Source: Aliiroseovarius halocynthiae (lineage in GTDB: Bacteria > Pseudomonadota > Alphaproteobacteria > Rhodobacterales > Rhodobacteraceae). From it: a stretch of 64,000 nucleotides of DNA. The position numbers and the translations under genes are program-made. Location of the stretch: the NCBI RefSeq assembly GCF_007004645.1, contig NZ_ML660019.1:764437-828436 (forward strand), in the 5' to 3' direction. Below are positions 7,808 through 16,045 of this stretch, one piece after another. Within the stretch, counting starts at the first letter, position 1. Every line of letters begins with the position of its first letter. The notes under the pieces were generated by a model. That model saw nothing but the letters and a program-made list of their open reading frames with translations. It was not told the DNA's origin and did no database searches.

Positions 7808-7891
7808 ATGAAATTGGTTTTTGAAATTCAGAACCTGTGTGCTGCATCAGTCAATGCTGACGCGTCCGCAGCCGATTCATGGGAATTTTAA
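7808..7891 (+). CDS. 27-residue ORF, possible leader peptide
   Basis: ATG 7808 is preceded by AGAGGAT at 7794-7800 with a 7-base spacing, a good ribosome site, and the frame runs 27 codons to TAA 7891. The peptide begins MKLVFEIQNL, has one Cys, and ends in an acidic/aromatic tail (ADSWEF). It matches no family I know. It is followed by hairpins and a terminator-like structure before the EF-Tu-like remnant, so it could be a leader peptide, a small expressed protein, or chance. Confidence 0.35.
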   Translation: MKLVFEIQNLCAASVNADASAADSWEF

Positions 7892-7948
7892 ACCGCCTCT
7901 GAATGAGATTTCCGGAGGCTTTGGCCCCCGTTTGGTTCAGATTTTTGA

Positions 7949-7977
7949 CCCCGGATGGCCGCCGTCTCCGGGGTTTT
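7949..7977 (+). terminator. terminator-like hairpin ahead of the EF-Tu-like remnant
   Basis: CCCCGGA (7949-7955) pairs perfectly with TCCGGGG (7967-7973), followed by TTTT. A weaker GCCTC/GAGGC hairpin sits just before it (7895-7919). Together with the short upstream ORF this has the layout of an attenuator, or is simply the terminator of that ORF. Confidence 0.5.
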
Positions 7978-8104
7978 GAGTTTCGGGCCACATGCCATCC
8001 GCATCCGGTCCGATTTGAGATTGGCGCGCCAATGCCAATGGCCGTCTCATATGCGCTTGGCCAGCGTGTGTGTGACGGCACTCATGAGCCAAAGGAGAAA
8101 AGAA

Positions 8105-8808
8105 ATGGCTATGAAACTGAACGTGAATGTCGGCACTGTCGGTCACGTCGATTACGGAAAACGACCATGACCTCTTCCCTGACGCAGATCCAGGCCGCAC
8201 ACTTGGGCGGGCATGCCTTGTCCTTCGATCAGATCGACAAGGCACCCGAGGAAAAGGCCCGTGGGATCATGATCAACACCAGTCACGTGAGTGCGAGTCC
8301 AACACCCGGACCTATGCCCATGTCGACTGCCCGGGGCGCGCTGACTATGTGAAGAACGTGATCACCGGCGCGTCGCAGATGGATGGCGCGATTCTGTTGA
8401 TTGACTGCACCGAAGGTGCGGCCAAGCAAACGATCGAGCAGGAAACCGGCACGTTGCTGGAGGTACAGGGGTATGTAAACGCCCCCTTCATCTTCAGGTC
8501 TGCGCTGCAGTCTACTTGAGGCGGCTCAGCATGGTAACCTGGATGCACCCGAGCTGGCGTGCGTCAAAGATCTGGTGGATGCAATGGATCGTCACTTTCC
8601 GACCCGGTGAGGGACAGTGACAGTCCGTTCATGATGCTAATCGAAGGCGTGCATACCATTCCAGGCCGAGGCACCGTGGTGTCTGGCCGGGTTGAGCACG
8701 GTGTCATCAATATTGGTCAACCGGTCGAGGTGATCGGCCTGTCCAATGATGGCGCCGAGCTGGTCGTGACGGGGACTCAGGCGTTCCGCAAGGATGTGGA
8801 TGAGCGGG
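8105..8808 (+). pseudogene. decayed EF-Tu-like GTPase gene, several frameshifts
   Basis: ATG 8105 sits behind a strong AAAGGAG site and begins [19 protein letters not shown], the EF-Tu P-loop region. One lost A near 8161 shifts the frame, and the next frame continues [10 protein letters not shown] then [17 protein letters not shown] (switch I). A second shift near 8287 leads to [20 protein letters not shown] (G3 region). About 40 residues including the NKxD motif are missing after 8435. Two more shifts (near 8515 and 8608) lead to domain 2 (FMMLIEGVHTIPGRGTVVSG), which stops at FRKDVDE, so domain 3 is gone. Residues differ clearly from housekeeping EF-Tu (for example GHVDY for GHVDH, PGRAD for PGHAD), suggesting a divergent paralogue rather than a recent tuf copy. 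Confidence 0.85.
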
Positions 8809-9170
8809 CATGGTGTGTCGTATTCACCCCCAATTGCGACCCGCGTTGCCTATCTTCTTGATGCGGGTTTCGTAGAGGTTGGACAGCTCGTGTTTCTGCG
8901 CTTGGGTGTTGAAGGAAAGGGCGTAGCCCAAGCGGAACTTGTTGATGATCTCGGATAATATCTCGCCGATTTTGTATTCCAGCGTGTCGGCGTTGGTAGC
9001 CGTCAGGTGGAAGCCTGTCAGGTGGGGAAAGAGTTTTGTGTTGACGAACTCGATCAAGTCATCGCCGCGTTGCGGTCAATTTGGCCGCCCTTCTTGGGCG
9101 CGGCCCACGCCTGCCAGCGAGAACCGGGTTGGAGGATCGGGGCGTAGTCCTTGCCTTCATGCTCCGCCTC
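8797..9170 (-). pseudogene. fragment of a type I restriction-modification methylase (HsdM)
   Basis: Read on the minus strand, pieces of the N-terminal half of HsdM are visible: EHEGKDYAPILQPGSRW and AAPKKGGQIDRNAAMT (about 9170-9058), then after a shift LIEFVNTKLFPHLTGFH and NTLEYKIGEI-like ADTLEYKIGEI, a short deletion, QAQKHELSNLYETRIK, and after another shift GEYDTPCPLIHI, which corresponds to the conserved GEYYTPRPLIRA. The catalytic NPPF region, hsdS and hsdR are absent. The remnant abuts the EF-Tu-like remnant tail to tail at about 8800. It is a relic of a defence locus. Confidence 0.8.
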
Positions 9171-9425
9171 GTCCTGGCGGGTTCACCCATTTCTTCCCTT
9201 TCCCCTTTCTTTGCCGAGGCGGTTGCTGACTGAGCAGCCCGAAAACGTTGCCTGCAAAATCAAATCGCGACAGGTCCAATCAATCAAACCAGAGCATCAA
9301 GCCTGCGTGATGTTTTGATGTTTCACCTCTATGATTTAATGTCCCGCGTCGAGCGCCGCCCACGCAAGTTTAGAGAAAGGTGGGCGGTAGTGCTGCCTGC
9401 CACGTGTCTGAGATTTCCTAAAGGC
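9171..9425. other. intergenic, no gene seen
   Basis: About 255 bases between the hsdM remnant and the 3' end of the glutamine-synthetase-like gene. I see no convincing frame, hairpin terminator or repeat. Confidence 0.4.
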
Positions 9426-10802
9426 CTACGCATTCAGCAGCAAGTGCTGGCGTTCCCATGGCGAAATCTCGCGTTGATATTCCTCGTTCTCGGCCCGTTT
9501 GATGTCGGAATACAGGCGGCAGAACTCTTCGCCCATCACTGTGCGCATCTCGTGGGCCTCGTCGAACAGGTCCAATGCCTCACGAAGCGAGGCGGGCAGG
9601 GGTTCTTCGGCTTCCCAGACCTCTTTCACGGCTTCAGCGCGGGGCTCTATCTGATTGATCATACCCAGATAGCCGCAGGCCAGCGATGTGGCGATGGCGA
9701 TATAAGGGTTGGCGTCCATACCGATTACGCGGTTTTCCAATCGACGCGCGGCAGGGCCAGAATGAGGAACGCGTAACCCTGTCGTGCGGTTGTCACGGGC
9801 CCATTCGAGGTTGGCAGGGGCGGACTGACCTTCGACCGTAATACGGCGGAATGAGTTCACATAAGGCGCCAGAAGGGGCACCACATCCATCATGTATTTT
9901 TGCGACCCGCCGATGAACCAGCGGAACAGGTCCGACGCGCTGTCATCGTCATTCGAGAAGATGTTTTTGCCCGTCTCAAGATCCACAATCGACTGATGCA
10001 CATGCATGGCGCTGCCCGGTTCATCCCGGATTGGTTTGGCCATGAACGTGGCGAAGACACCATTCTTAAGGGCTGCCTCGCGGATTGTGCGTTTAAACAG
10101 GAAGACCTGATCGGCCAGATTGATAGGGTCGCCATGGTTCAGGTTGATCTCGATCTGACCGGCACCGCCTTCCTGAATGACGGTGTCGATCTCAAGCCCC
10201 TGCGCCTCGGCAAAGTCATAGATTGTGTCAATCACCGGCCCGTATTCGTCCACGGCCGACATCGAATAGACCTGTCGGCTTGCGCCTTTGCGGCCGGTGC
10301 GTCCTATGGGCGGTTCAATTGGTTCGTTTGGATCGTGATTGGGTTTGGTCAGATAGAACTCCAACTCGGGTGCGATGACGGGATTCCAGCCTTTCGCAGA
10401 GTACAGATCCACAATCCGCTTCAATAGACCGCGTGGTGAAAACGCCAAGACGGATCCGTCGCGGTTATACATGTCGCAGATCACCTGCACGGTGACATCT
10501 TCTGACCATGGCACTGCACATGCGGTCGACATGTCTGCGCGCAGAACGACGTCCTGCTCAAGCCATTGGTTCTCGATCTCCATATCGACATACTCGCCTG
10601 AAATTGTTTGATAAAACAACGATATGGGCAGTGCGAGATCGGTTTCTGGGGCAAACTTTGCGGCTGGCATCGCCTTCCCGCGCGAGGTTCCGACAATGTC
10701 GGGGATGATGCACTCCACTTCTTCAATGCGACGCCCATCTGCGTAGGCGACAAAATCAGCGGACAAGTTCTGGGCCCAATCCAAGGGGCGCTTTGGTGAC
10801 AT
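9426..10802 (-). CDS. puuA: glutamine synthetase family protein, probable gamma-glutamylputrescine synthetase
   Basis: 458 residues of the GlnA/PuuA family. Seen are the beta-grasp N-terminal region (about 20-110) and the catalytic domain with EGGAGQIEINLNHGD, GSAMHVHQSI, and NSFRRITVEGQSAPANLEWA followed by NRTTGLRVP. The length and sequence resemble PuuA-type enzymes that ligate glutamate to putrescine or another amine rather than GlnA, which has the adenylylation tyrosine loop and is about 470 residues. Start ATG 10802 has a perfect AAAGGAGG site; an upstream in-frame ATG at 10829 does not. It is divergent from an amino-acid ABC operon with shared operator-like repeats between them. The exact amine substrate cannot be read from the sequence. 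Confidence 0.75.
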   Translation of the reverse strand: MSPKRPLDWAQNLSADFVAYADGRRIEEVECIIPDIVGTSRGKAMPAAKFAPETDLALPISLFYQTISGEYVDMEIENQWLEQDVVLRADMSTACAVPWSEDVTVQVICDMYNRDGSVLAFSPRGLLKRIVDLYSAKGWNPVIAPELEFYLTKPNHDPNEPIEPPIGRTGRKGASRQVYSMSAVDEYGPVIDTIYDFAEAQGLEIDTVIQEGGAGQIEINLNHGDPINLADQVFLFKRTIREAALKNGVFATFMAKPIRDEPGSAMHVHQSIVDLETGKNIFSNDDDSASDLFRWFIGGSQKYMMDVVPLLAPYVNSFRRITVEGQSAPANLEWARDNRTTGLRVPHSGPAARRLENRVIGMDANPYIAIATSLACGYLGMINQIEPRAEAVKEVWEAEEPLPASLREALDLFDEAHEMRTVMGEEFCRLYSDIKRAENEEYQREISPWERQHLLLNA

Positions 10803-10861
10803 CAAACCTCCTTTGGCGGCGGGTGTCATCCGACGCCGGTTCTTCGGAAAAGAGTTCGTTG

Positions 10862-10965
10862 TGGATATTTGATCAAATTATGGGGAAGGTCAATGGCCGC
10901 GTTGTGATCTGCGCTTTTCTCTCGAACATGTGGCGGGTTCGCGCTAGGCTCCGATCAAATATCCA
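10862..10965. promoter_or_regulatory. paired inverted-repeat operator between puuA-like gene and ABC operon
   Basis: TGGATATTTGATC (10862-10874) is repeated as its exact reverse complement GATCAAATATCCA (10953-10965), 78 bases apart. The first copy also forms the 12-base palindrome ATTTGATCAAAT (10867-10878). The same palindrome, extended to 14 bases, occurs upstream of the amidotransferase gene near 47275, so this is probably the binding site of one regulator. Confidence 0.55.
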
Positions 10966-10984
10966 ATCTGGGGAGATGAGAGAC

Positions 10985-11800
10985 ATGAAGACACTGATGA
11001 CCACCCTTTGCATGTCGCTGGCCGGCAGCGCAGCATTCGCCGCTGACCATTGCGCTGCGGGTAAGACGCTGGCCGATGGTGTTTTGACCATCGCGACAGG
11101 CAATCCGGCGTATTACCCTTGGGTTATGGATGATGCGCCGGAAAGCAAGCAGGGGTTCGAAGCCGCCGTGGCCTATGCCGTCGCAAACGAAATGGGCTTC
11201 GCTGATGAGGCTGTGACATGGGTGCGCACGTCGTTTGATGAGGCGATTCAACCGGGCGCCAAGAGCTTTGATTTCAATCTTCAGCAATACTCGATCACAC
11301 CCGAGCGGGAAGAGATGGTGGACTTTTCACTGCCCTATTACAGCTCGGCGATGGCTGTGCTGACCACCAAATCCGTCGCTGATAAGGTCGGAGCGCCGAC
11401 CATGGACGCGCTGAAGGGGTTGGTTTGGGGGGCGGGTGCCTCGCATACAGGGGCCTCGGTTGTGGCATCGGTGATCGCACCGGATCAGGATGTGCTGCTG
11501 TATAATGACAACACGGATGTGACTGCTGCGTTGCAGGCAAATCAAATTGATGCGGCCCTGTTTGATTTGCCGACTGCTTTGTATCTGTCAGCGGTTGTCG
11601 TCGAAAACGGAGCGCTGTTGGGCCAGTTCCCTGCTGATTTCTCGGAAAACCCGGATCAGTTCGGTCTGTTGATGGCAGATGCTAGCCCCTTGAAACCCTG
11701 CGTGGATGAGGCCATTGAGGCGTTGTCAGTGTCGGGCAAGCTGGCCGAGATTGAAGCCGAGTGGCTTCAGGCCGCAACCGGTGTTCCAGTGATCCAATAA
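10985..11800 (+). CDS. polar amino-acid ABC transporter, periplasmic binding protein
   Basis: 271 residues. A signal peptide (MKTLMTTLCMSLAGSAAFA, cut about residue 19-20) precedes an SBP family 3 domain with GNPAYYPWV, FDFNLQQYSITPEREEMVDF and a C-terminal EAEWLQ. ATG 10985 follows GGGGAGATGAGAGAC; longer upstream frames lack a signal peptide. First gene of a three-gene operon with permease and ATPase. Substrate unknown; divergence from a puuA-like gene suggests a nitrogen-rich compound. Confidence 0.85.
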   Translation: MKTLMTTLCMSLAGSAAFAADHCAAGKTLADGVLTIATGNPAYYPWVMDDAPESKQGFEAAVAYAVANEMGFADEAVTWVRTSFDEAIQPGAKSFDFNLQQYSITPEREEMVDFSLPYYSSAMAVLTTKSVADKVGAPTMDALKGLVWGAGASHTGASVVASVIAPDQDVLLYNDNTDVTAALQANQIDAALFDLPTALYLSAVVVENGALLGQFPADFSENPDQFGLLMADASPLKPCVDEAIEALSVSGKLAEIEAEWLQAATGVPVIQ

Positions 11801-11818
11801 GGCGGGCTTACACGCAGA

Positions 11819-12658
11819 ATGACTCAGGCAGAAGACAGCCCGGCGATGCCGGGGCGGCGCGCGCGGTATGAAGCTGCGTTGCGCCGCCGCTCTATGTGGG
11901 TGGCGGGCGTGTCCACCACCCTTGTTTTTCTGGCGATCGTGCTTCTAGTGCCGCTGGCACCGGGGTGGGAGGCCGTCAAGAAGAGCTTCTTCAACTGGGG
12001 CGTCTTCGCGAAGACCTTTCCGGGGCTTCTGGACGCCTTCCTGCTTGACATAGCGATCTTCGCGTGGTGTGCGCCGTTGATTGCGCTGCTTGGTCTGTTC
12101 ATCGCGATCTGTCGCGACATCCAGAAACCCGCGTTCTATCCGTTGCGTCTGTTCGCGGCAGTCTACACGGACGTGTTTCGTGGGCTGCCGGTCATTTTGG
12201 TCATCTATCTTGTGGGCTTCGGCATTCCCGGTCTGGGACTGCCGCGCCCGTGGAATTCGCCGTATATCTGGGGATCGCTGGCGCTGATCCTTGTTTACTC
12301 CGCCTATGTGGCCGAGGTCATCCGCTCGGGCATCGGGTCGATCCACAAAAGCCAAAGCGCGGCGGGATTGTCGCTGGGCCTGTCGAACGCGGATACGATG
12401 CGATATGTGGTTCTGCCTCAGGCCCTGCGCAACGTGCTGCCTGCCAACATGAACCTTGTGGTGGCTTTACAAAAAGATGTTGCGCTTTTGTCTTTTGTTG
12501 GCCCGGTCGAGATCTTCCGGCAGGCAGGGGTTTATAAGTCGCTCTATGCCAATTTCACGCCCTATGTCGGGGCGGCGATCATCTTTCTGGCCATCACCAT
12601 CCCGATGACGCGATTTGCTGATCATCTGATGAATAAACGCCGCAAGCAGGAGCAATAG
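11819..12658 (+). CDS. amino-acid ABC transporter permease
   Basis: 279 residues, with one transmembrane segment near 30-50 and a further set through the BPD_transp_1 domain. The EAA-like cytoplasmic loop AAGLSLGLSNADTMRYVVLP (about 182-201) that docks on the ATPase is clear. Only one permease gene is present, so it probably forms a homodimer. It lies 18 bases after the binding protein and four before the ATPase. Confidence 0.88.
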   Translation: MTQAEDSPAMPGRRARYEAALRRRSMWVAGVSTTLVFLAIVLLVPLAPGWEAVKKSFFNWGVFAKTFPGLLDAFLLDIAIFAWCAPLIALLGLFIAICRDIQKPAFYPLRLFAAVYTDVFRGLPVILVIYLVGFGIPGLGLPRPWNSPYIWGSLALILVYSAYVAEVIRSGIGSIHKSQSAAGLSLGLSNADTMRYVVLPQALRNVLPANMNLVVALQKDVALLSFVGPVEIFRQAGVYKSLYANFTPYVGAAIIFLAITIPMTRFADHLMNKRRKQEQ

Positions 12659-12662
12659 GCCC

Positions 12663-13385
12663 ATGCTGTCGTTGAAGAACATTCACAAAAGCTTTGGCGG
12701 CCATCAGGTCTTGCGTGGCATCGATCTTGAGGTTTCGAAGGGCGAGATGATCTGCCTGATCGGAGCCTCAGGCTCGGGTAAGTCGACGCTTCTGCGTGCC
12801 GTGAACCTGTTGGATCCGGTCGATGATGGTGAAATCTGGTTTGATGGCGCGGATATTGCCGAGCCGGGGTTGGATCCCCAGCCCGTCCGCCAGCGGATCG
12901 GTCTGGTCTTTCAGTCCTATAATCTGTTCCCGCACATGTCTGCGGCCGAGAACGTCATGCTCGCGCCACGTCGCGTGAAGGGACTGTCGCGTGCCGCACA
13001 GCGTGGTCGCGTTGAAGAGTTGTTTGAGCGGTTCGGTCTGGGCCATCGCATTGACCATTATCCCGACCAGCTTTCGGGTGGGCAGCAACAACGTGTGGCC
13101 ATCATTCGCGCGCTGGCCATGCAGCCTGACATCCTGCTGTTTGACGAGATTACATCCGCGCTTGACCCTGAATTGGTGGCCGAGGTGCTGGATGTGCTGC
13201 GGCAGTTGCGGGCTGAAGGTATGACGATGATCCTTGCCACGCATGAAATGGGCTTCGCGCGCGAGCTGGCGGATAAGGTTTGTTTCTTGGACAGCGGGCG
13301 CATTCTGGAAGAAGGCACGCCCGCCCAAATGTTTGACGCGCCAGCTGAAGAGCGGACGCGTCAGTTCTTGTCTCAGGTGCTGTAA
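12663..13385 (+). CDS. amino-acid ABC transporter ATP-binding protein
   Basis: 240 residues with Walker A GASGSGKST (about 38-46), Q-loop FQSYNLFP, signature LSGGQQQR, Walker B ILLFDE followed by ITSALDP (the usual P of DEPTSALDP is I) and switch histidine in ATHEMGFA. Third gene of the operon, starting four bases after the permease stop. Belongs to the GlnQ/HisP group of polar amino-acid importers. Confidence 0.9.
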   Translation: MLSLKNIHKSFGGHQVLRGIDLEVSKGEMICLIGASGSGKSTLLRAVNLLDPVDDGEIWFDGADIAEPGLDPQPVRQRIGLVFQSYNLFPHMSAAENVMLAPRRVKGLSRAAQRGRVEELFERFGLGHRIDHYPDQLSGGQQQRVAIIRALAMQPDILLFDEITSALDPELVAEVLDVLRQLRAEGMTMILATHEMGFARELADKVCFLDSGRILEEGTPAQMFDAPAEERTRQFLSQVL

Positions 13386-13403
13386 TTCCCGAAAGGCAAG
13401 CGT

Positions 13404-14402
13404 TTACAGGTGCTTGCCCATCTCGACCGCCGTATCCAACATGCGGTTCGAGAAACCCCATTCATTGTCATACCAGCTGAGGATGCGTACCATATTGCCG
13501 TCCAGAACTTTGGTCTGATCCAGCGCAACGGTCGATGAATGAGCGTCGTGGTTGAAGTCGATGGACACCAGCGGGCGCTCGGTCACGCCCAGAATACCTT
13601 TCAGAGGACCGTCTGCGGCTGCCTGAAGGGCGGCGTTCACCTCTTCCACCGTGGTGTCGCGCGAAGCTTCAAAGGTCAGATCTACGCAGGACACGTTCGG
13701 CGTCGGTACGCGGATTGAAACGCCGTCCAGCTTTCCGTTCAGCTCGGGCAGAACCAGACCGACAGCGCGGGCCGCGCCAGTGGTGGTTGGGATCATGCTC
13801 ATCGCGGCAGCGCGTGCGCGATAGGGGTCTTTGTGCAGCGTGTCCAGCGTCGGCTGGTCACCAGTATACGAGTGGATCGTGGTCATGAAGCCTTTGGTGA
13901 TGCCCACGGAGTCGTGCAGCACCTTAGCAACCGGAGACAGGCAGTTCGTGGTGCAGGACGCGTTCGAGACGTGAATGTCATCCGAGCTTAGCGTGTCATG
14001 GTTGACGCCATAAACGATGGTTTTGTCAGCGCCGGATGACGGGGCCGAGACCAGAACACGGCTTGAGCCGTTGTTGAGGTGAATCTTGGCTTTGTCGCCG
14101 GTGAAAATACCGGTGCATTCCAGCACGATGTCGACGTGGCCCCAAGGAAGATCGTCCGGGTTGCGAATGGCGGTCACGGCGATTTTGCCGCGGCCTGCAT
14201 CCATCCAGTCCTCTCCAAATGTGACTTCGTTCGGGAAACGACCATGCACGCTGTCGAATTCAAGCAGATGTGCGTTCATCTCGACCGATCCAAGGTCGTT
14301 GATTGCGACGACCTCGATGTCTTTTCGCCCACTTTCATGAAGGGCGCGCAGCACCAGCCTGCCGATGCGACCAAACCCGTTGATTGCCACTTTGACCGTC
14401 AT
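13404..14402 (-). CDS. gap: glyceraldehyde-3-phosphate dehydrogenase, copy 1
   Basis: 332 residues; Rossmann start [20 protein letters not shown], catalytic cysteine in [17 protein letters not shown] and NAD/phosphate loops typical of bacterial type I enzymes. ATG 14402 follows AAGGAG; ATGs further upstream (14414, 14426) are less well placed. Oxidises glyceraldehyde-3-phosphate with NAD in glycolysis or runs in reverse. A second copy lies 370 bases upstream. A LacI-type operator is just upstream of this copy only. Confidence 0.95.
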   Translation of the reverse strand: MTVKVAINGFGRIGRLVLRALHESGRKDIEVVAINDLGSVEMNAHLLEFDSVHGRFPNEVTFGEDWMDAGRGKIAVTAIRNPDDLPWGHVDIVLECTGIFTGDKAKIHLNNGSSRVLVSAPSSGADKTIVYGVNHDTLSSDDIHVSNASCTTNCLSPVAKVLHDSVGITKGFMTTIHSYTGDQPTLDTLHKDPYRARAAAMSMIPTTTGAARAVGLVLPELNGKLDGVSIRVPTPNVSCVDLTFEASRDTTVEEVNAALQAAADGPLKGILGVTERPLVSIDFNHDAHSSTVALDQTKVLDGNMVRILSWYDNEWGFSNRMLDTAVEMGKHL

Positions 14403-14431
14403 GCCCATCTCCTTCATTTTTTGCATGGGAT

Positions 14432-14445
14432 TGTGAGCGCTAACA
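14432..14445. promoter_or_regulatory. LacI-family operator upstream of gap copy 1
   Basis: TGTGAGCGCTAACA is a near-perfect palindrome close to the TGTTANCGNTAACA motif known for CceR/AkgR, the central-carbon regulator of Rhodobacterales, and sits 30 bases before the gap start codon. The regulator is inferred from motif resemblance. Confidence 0.5.
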
Positions 14446-14504
14446 TCGCAGTATTTTGGCGAAGGTCAAGGGGGCAGGGGGAGAAGGTCGCGGTATTGTG
14501 GTTT

Positions 14505-14648
14505 CTAGCGCCAGAAAGCGATCCATTCGGTCAGTTCGAGGAACTTTTGGGTCAAGAACACCAGATAGGTGCCATCCCAAAGGAAAATGTCCAACCCGCA
14601 CAGCAACACGATCACGGCGCCAAGGGCGATGGCAAGCTGATTTGTCAA
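14505..14648 (-). CDS. small membrane protein between the two gap genes (TTG start)
   Basis: 47 residues starting at TTG 14648, with GGAG seven bases ahead. One transmembrane helix (LAIALGAVIVLLCGLDIFLW) is followed by a short amphipathic tail, LTQKFLELTEWIAFWR. I recall similar short proteins beside gap in other Rhodobacteraceae, so I take it as real; its function is unknown. It begins 70 bases after the terminator of the upstream gap copy. Confidence 0.6.
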   Translation of the reverse strand: MTNQLAIALGAVIVLLCGLDIFLWDGTYLVFLTQKFLELTEWIAFWR

Positions 14649-14718
14649 TTGGGTGCTCCGGCCAGTTTTGCCCAATGTGGCAAGTCGCACAGGGCAGAGC
14701 AAGACAAAACGAGAGGGC

Positions 14719-14752
14719 AAAAGAAAACCCCCGCAAGCTGGGTCGCGGGGGT
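14719..14752 (-). terminator. terminator of gap copy 2
   Basis: On the minus strand CCCCCGC (14745-14751) pairs with GCGGGGG (14728-14734), followed by TTTTCTTTT, 24 bases after the stop codon. Confidence 0.8.
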
Positions 14753-14775
14753 CAAATTATTCGATGGGGGTTGGG

Positions 14776-15774
14776 TTAGATGCGACCCATCTTCACGGCG
14801 AGATCCCCCATGCGGGTCGAGAACCCCCATTCGTTGTCATACCAAGCCAAAACGCGCACCAGACGGCCACCGGTTACCTTGGTTTGATCGGCAGCAAAGA
14901 TCGAGCTTTCTTCCGTGTGGTTGAAATCGGTCGAAACCAGCGGTTCATCGTTATAGCCTAGGATGCCTTTCATCGCGCCCTCGGACTGTTCTTTCATCAC
15001 CGCGTTCACATCCGCAACGGTGACATCTTTTTCAACGACGACGGTCAGGTCTACGGCCGAGACATTTGGGGTCGGTACGCGTACGGCCGAACCGTCCAGC
15101 TTGCCTTTCAGCGCGGGCAGAACTTCGCCCAGTGCTTTGGCTGCGCCGGTCGAGGTCGGGATCATCGACATTGCAGCAGCACGGGCGCGGTACAGATCCT
15201 TGTGGCGACGGTCCAGAGTTGGCTGGTCGCCAGTATAGGCATGGATCGTCGTCATGATGCCGCTTTCAATGCCGAAAGCGTTCAGCAGAACCTTGGCCAT
15301 CGGCGCCAGACAGTTGGTGGTGCATGATCCGTTCGAAATCATGGTGTCGCCAGCTTCCAGCATTTCCTCGTTCACGCCGCACACAATGGTTTTGTCGACG
15401 TTGGTTCCGGGGGCGGACAGCAGAACTTTCTTTGCACCACGTTCCAGATGCGGTTTCGCTTTGATACCGTCGTTGAAGTTGCCGGTACATTCCAACACAA
15501 CGTCGCAGCCATCCCAGTCCAGTTCGTTCATGTCGTAGGTCGACATCATCTGCATCGGGCCCTGACCCACATCCATGGTGCCATCGCCCAGAACGACCTC
15601 GTTCGGGAAGCGACCATGTACGCTGTCATACTTCAACAGGTGCGCTGCAGTTTCCAAAGGGCCGGTGGCGTTGACCTTGACCACCTGAATGTCCTCGCGT
15701 CCCGAAGCAGCGATCTGCGACAGGGTGCAACGGCCGATGCGACCAAAACCATTGATGCCGACTTTGACAGTCAT
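14776..15774 (-). CDS. gap: glyceraldehyde-3-phosphate dehydrogenase, copy 2
   Basis: 332 residues, starting [20 protein letters not shown] at ATG 15774 behind GAGGAAG. The active site is SNGSCTTNCLAPMAKVL. It is clearly homologous to copy 1 but differs at many positions (for example KVNATGPLETAAHLL for [15 protein letters not shown]), so the two are old paralogues, not a fresh duplication. It has its own terminator and no LacI-type site, which suggests different control of the two enzymes, perhaps one glycolytic and one gluconeogenic. Confidence 0.95.
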   Translation of the reverse strand: MTVKVGINGFGRIGRCTLSQIAASGREDIQVVKVNATGPLETAAHLLKYDSVHGRFPNEVVLGDGTMDVGQGPMQMMSTYDMNELDWDGCDVVLECTGNFNDGIKAKPHLERGAKKVLLSAPGTNVDKTIVCGVNEEMLEAGDTMISNGSCTTNCLAPMAKVLLNAFGIESGIMTTIHAYTGDQPTLDRRHKDLYRARAAAMSMIPTSTGAAKALGEVLPALKGKLDGSAVRVPTPNVSAVDLTVVVEKDVTVADVNAVMKEQSEGAMKGILGYNDEPLVSTDFNHTEESSIFAADQTKVTGGRLVRVLAWYDNEWGFSTRMGDLAVKMGRI

Positions 15775-15835
15775 GAGTTCTTCCTCGTTCACGGGTGGCT
15801 GGCGTGCGCCGCCAAAGGTTATCTAAGATCTATAT

Positions 15836-15847
15836 GCGGTATACCGC
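15836..15847. promoter_or_regulatory. 12-base palindrome upstream of gap copy 2
   Basis: GCGGTATACCGC is a perfect palindrome 62 bases before the gap copy 2 start codon, in a 270-base intergenic region shared with the divergent DUF808 gene. It could be an operator; no regulator can be named. Confidence 0.3.
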
Positions 15848-16045
15848 CGAGTGCAGAGCCACCCAACCCGGAAAACACCTTTCCTCCCAGCATGATAGCG
15901 AAAACATACCGTCAGAGGTCGGGCGTTAGCGCAAACCTTCACGGCGTCGAATTTTTCCGTCGGGCTTGAAGTGATGGGCTTGCCCTTTGGGGCGGGTACG
16001 TTAGATTCGCCGGGAAATGCGAACTGGATTGATCGGGGCGAGTAT

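Noticed and set aside
8007-8014. A second GGTCCGAT upstream of the EF-Tu remnant as another Y RNA
   Set aside because: No matching 3' strand (GACTA-like) or closing stem was found nearby.
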